The position numbers and the translations under genes are program-made. This document shows positions 63,319-64,000 of a DNA stretch of 64,000 nt, in pieces. The notes beneath the pieces are model-generated. The model was not told the origin of the DNA, did not search any database, and saw nothing but the letters and a program-made list of their open reading frames with translations. The stretch is taken from assembly GCF_000422085.1 (NCBI RefSeq), contig NC_021741.1, forward strand, positions 3,038,001 to 3,102,000. The letters run 5' to 3'. Position 1 is the stretch's first letter. Each line of letters begins with the position of its first letter. The DNA comes from Serratia liquefaciens ATCC 27592 (lineage in GTDB: Bacteria; Pseudomonadota; Gammaproteobacteria; Enterobacterales; Enterobacteriaceae).

Positions 63319-64000
63319 TTACCAGTTACGTACCCGCAACGTGGCCTCACTGAGGTCGTTGAAGCTGGAAATGGTCGGTACCAGCTGGCTAATCAAGCGG
63401 TTCCAGCGTGCGACCGGTGCCGCGGTGACGTACACCACGTCATAAGGCTCCAACTGGAATTCGGTGCCCATCGCCAGTGCGGCGGCATCAGACAGGTCGA
63501 ACTGGTACAGCGACGCCAGCCGTTTTGGCTGCTTGCCGCCGTTTGGACGGATCACGAACACCCCGGTAGCATCGGCCACCGTCTGGCTGATCCCTTCGGA
63601 ACTGCCCAGGGCTTCGGTCAGGGTCATGCCGCTGCGGTCCATTTTCAGCGTCGACTGCTTACCAACCTCGCCCATCACAAACACTTTCAGTTCGTCGTTG
63701 CGCGGCACATAGAGAATGTCGCCAGGCGTCAACAAATGGTTCTGGCTGATGTCGCCGCGCTGCATCAATGCCTGCAGTGAAATCGGCTGTTCTTTGCCCT
63801 GGTGCGTCAGCACCACGTTGCGCCAGTCGGCGTTATCGGTCAGCCCGCCGGCGGCGTTGATGGCATCCAGAATGGTCAGCGGCACGTTGGTCACGGCCTG
63901 CTGCCCAGAGGTTTTCACCTCGCCAGTCACATACACCTTTTGCGAGCGGAACGCGGCGATACTGACGTCCACCTGGGGACTTTCCACATAGGTCGCCAGG
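63319..64000 (-). CDS. wza: Outer-membrane polysaccharide export protein, partial (5' end outside)
   Basis: About 227 C-terminal residues; the frame is open to the right edge. Contains SLBB-domain features ([73 protein letters not shown]) and the C-terminal amphipathic segment [13 protein letters not shown] that forms the Wza alpha-barrel in the outer membrane. It ends in [12 protein letters not shown]. Secretes the polymer with Wzc. First visible gene of the leftward cluster; the promoter and any initiating transferase lie beyond the window. Confidence 0.93.
   Translation of the reverse strand, partial: LATYVESPQVDVSIAAFRSQKVYVTGEVKTSGQQAVTNVPLTILDAINAAGGLTDNADWRNVVLTHQGKEQPISLQALMQRGDISQNHLLTPGDILYVPRNDELKVFVMGEVGKQSTLKMDRSGMTLTEALGSSEGISQTVADATGVFVIRPNGGKQPKRLASLYQFDLSDAAALAMGTEFQLEPYDVVYVTAAPVARWNRLISQLVPTISSFNDLSEATLRVRNW

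Overview
The window is enterobacterial chromosome, most likely Serratia or a close Yersiniaceae relative. The evidence is a moderately high GC backbone, an OmpC/OmpF-type porin, a complete ast (arginine succinyltransferase) operon, narGHJI, two ERIC-type repeats and a Wza/Wzc/Wzx/Wzy exopolysaccharide locus. The species assignment is inference; no rRNA or tRNA gene is visible.

Layout. (1) 1-6.84 kb: one end of a prophage. It is a string of small, tightly overlapping rightward genes (hypotheticals, a Lar-like protein, coiled-coil proteins, a HolE/Hot-like DNA polymerase III theta subunit, a LexA-boxed gene, an AlpA-type putative excisionase) that meets a leftward tyrosine integrase. (2) 7.07-15.09 kb, leftward: a general porin with a long AT-rich regulatory region, then astCADBE for arginine catabolism, with a sigma-54-type promoter and an ArgR-like site upstream of astC. 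(3) 15.8-23.6 kb: a probable glycoasparagine/glycopeptide regulon. It holds a sugar-type ABC transporter (binding protein, two permeases, MalK/UgpC-type ATPase), an M17 aminopeptidase and a LacI regulator rightward, and a glycosylasparaginase leftward. The same perfect 18-bp palindrome precedes both the transporter and the glycosylasparaginase. (4) 23.8-32.0 kb: an HSL-type esterase, a leftward five-gene Dpp/Opp-type peptide ABC transporter and a MocR-type regulator. (5) 32.1-34.7 kb: a cyanide-insensitive (CIO) type quinol oxidase, cioA-cioB, with its DUF2474 small subunit. (6) 34.7-35.2 kb: a ribbon-helix-helix/small membrane protein pair. (7) 35.3-43.3 kb: eight leftward genes, each overlapping the next by 4-8 bases: KAS III-like synthase, SDR, metallo-beta-lactamase fold hydrolase, PaaK/F390-synthetase-like adenylating enzyme, PAP2 phosphatase, fatty acid hydroxylase and two desaturases. 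This looks like an uncharacterised lipid pathway with partial logic in common with OleABCD. (8) 43.6-50.4 kb: narGHJI with a perfect FNR box and an ERIC element inside the predicted narG leader. (9) 50.9-64 kb: a leftward exopolysaccharide cluster (partial wza, wzc, wzx, TupA-like ATP-grasp protein, five glycosyltransferases, a frameshifted glycoside-hydrolase-like gene, wzy). It has no wzb between wza and wzc and continues beyond the right edge.

Dispersed repeats tie the chromosome part together. ERIC elements lie at 11.2 and 50.4 kb. A second palindromic family of about 70 bp, with GTAGGGGC/GCCCCTAC ends, lies at 22.5 and 50.8 kb, with a shorter relative nested inside the 11.2 kb ERIC and a degenerate one at 53.2 kb.

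Limits: all family calls come from reading motifs and remembered family features. No alignment or database search was run.
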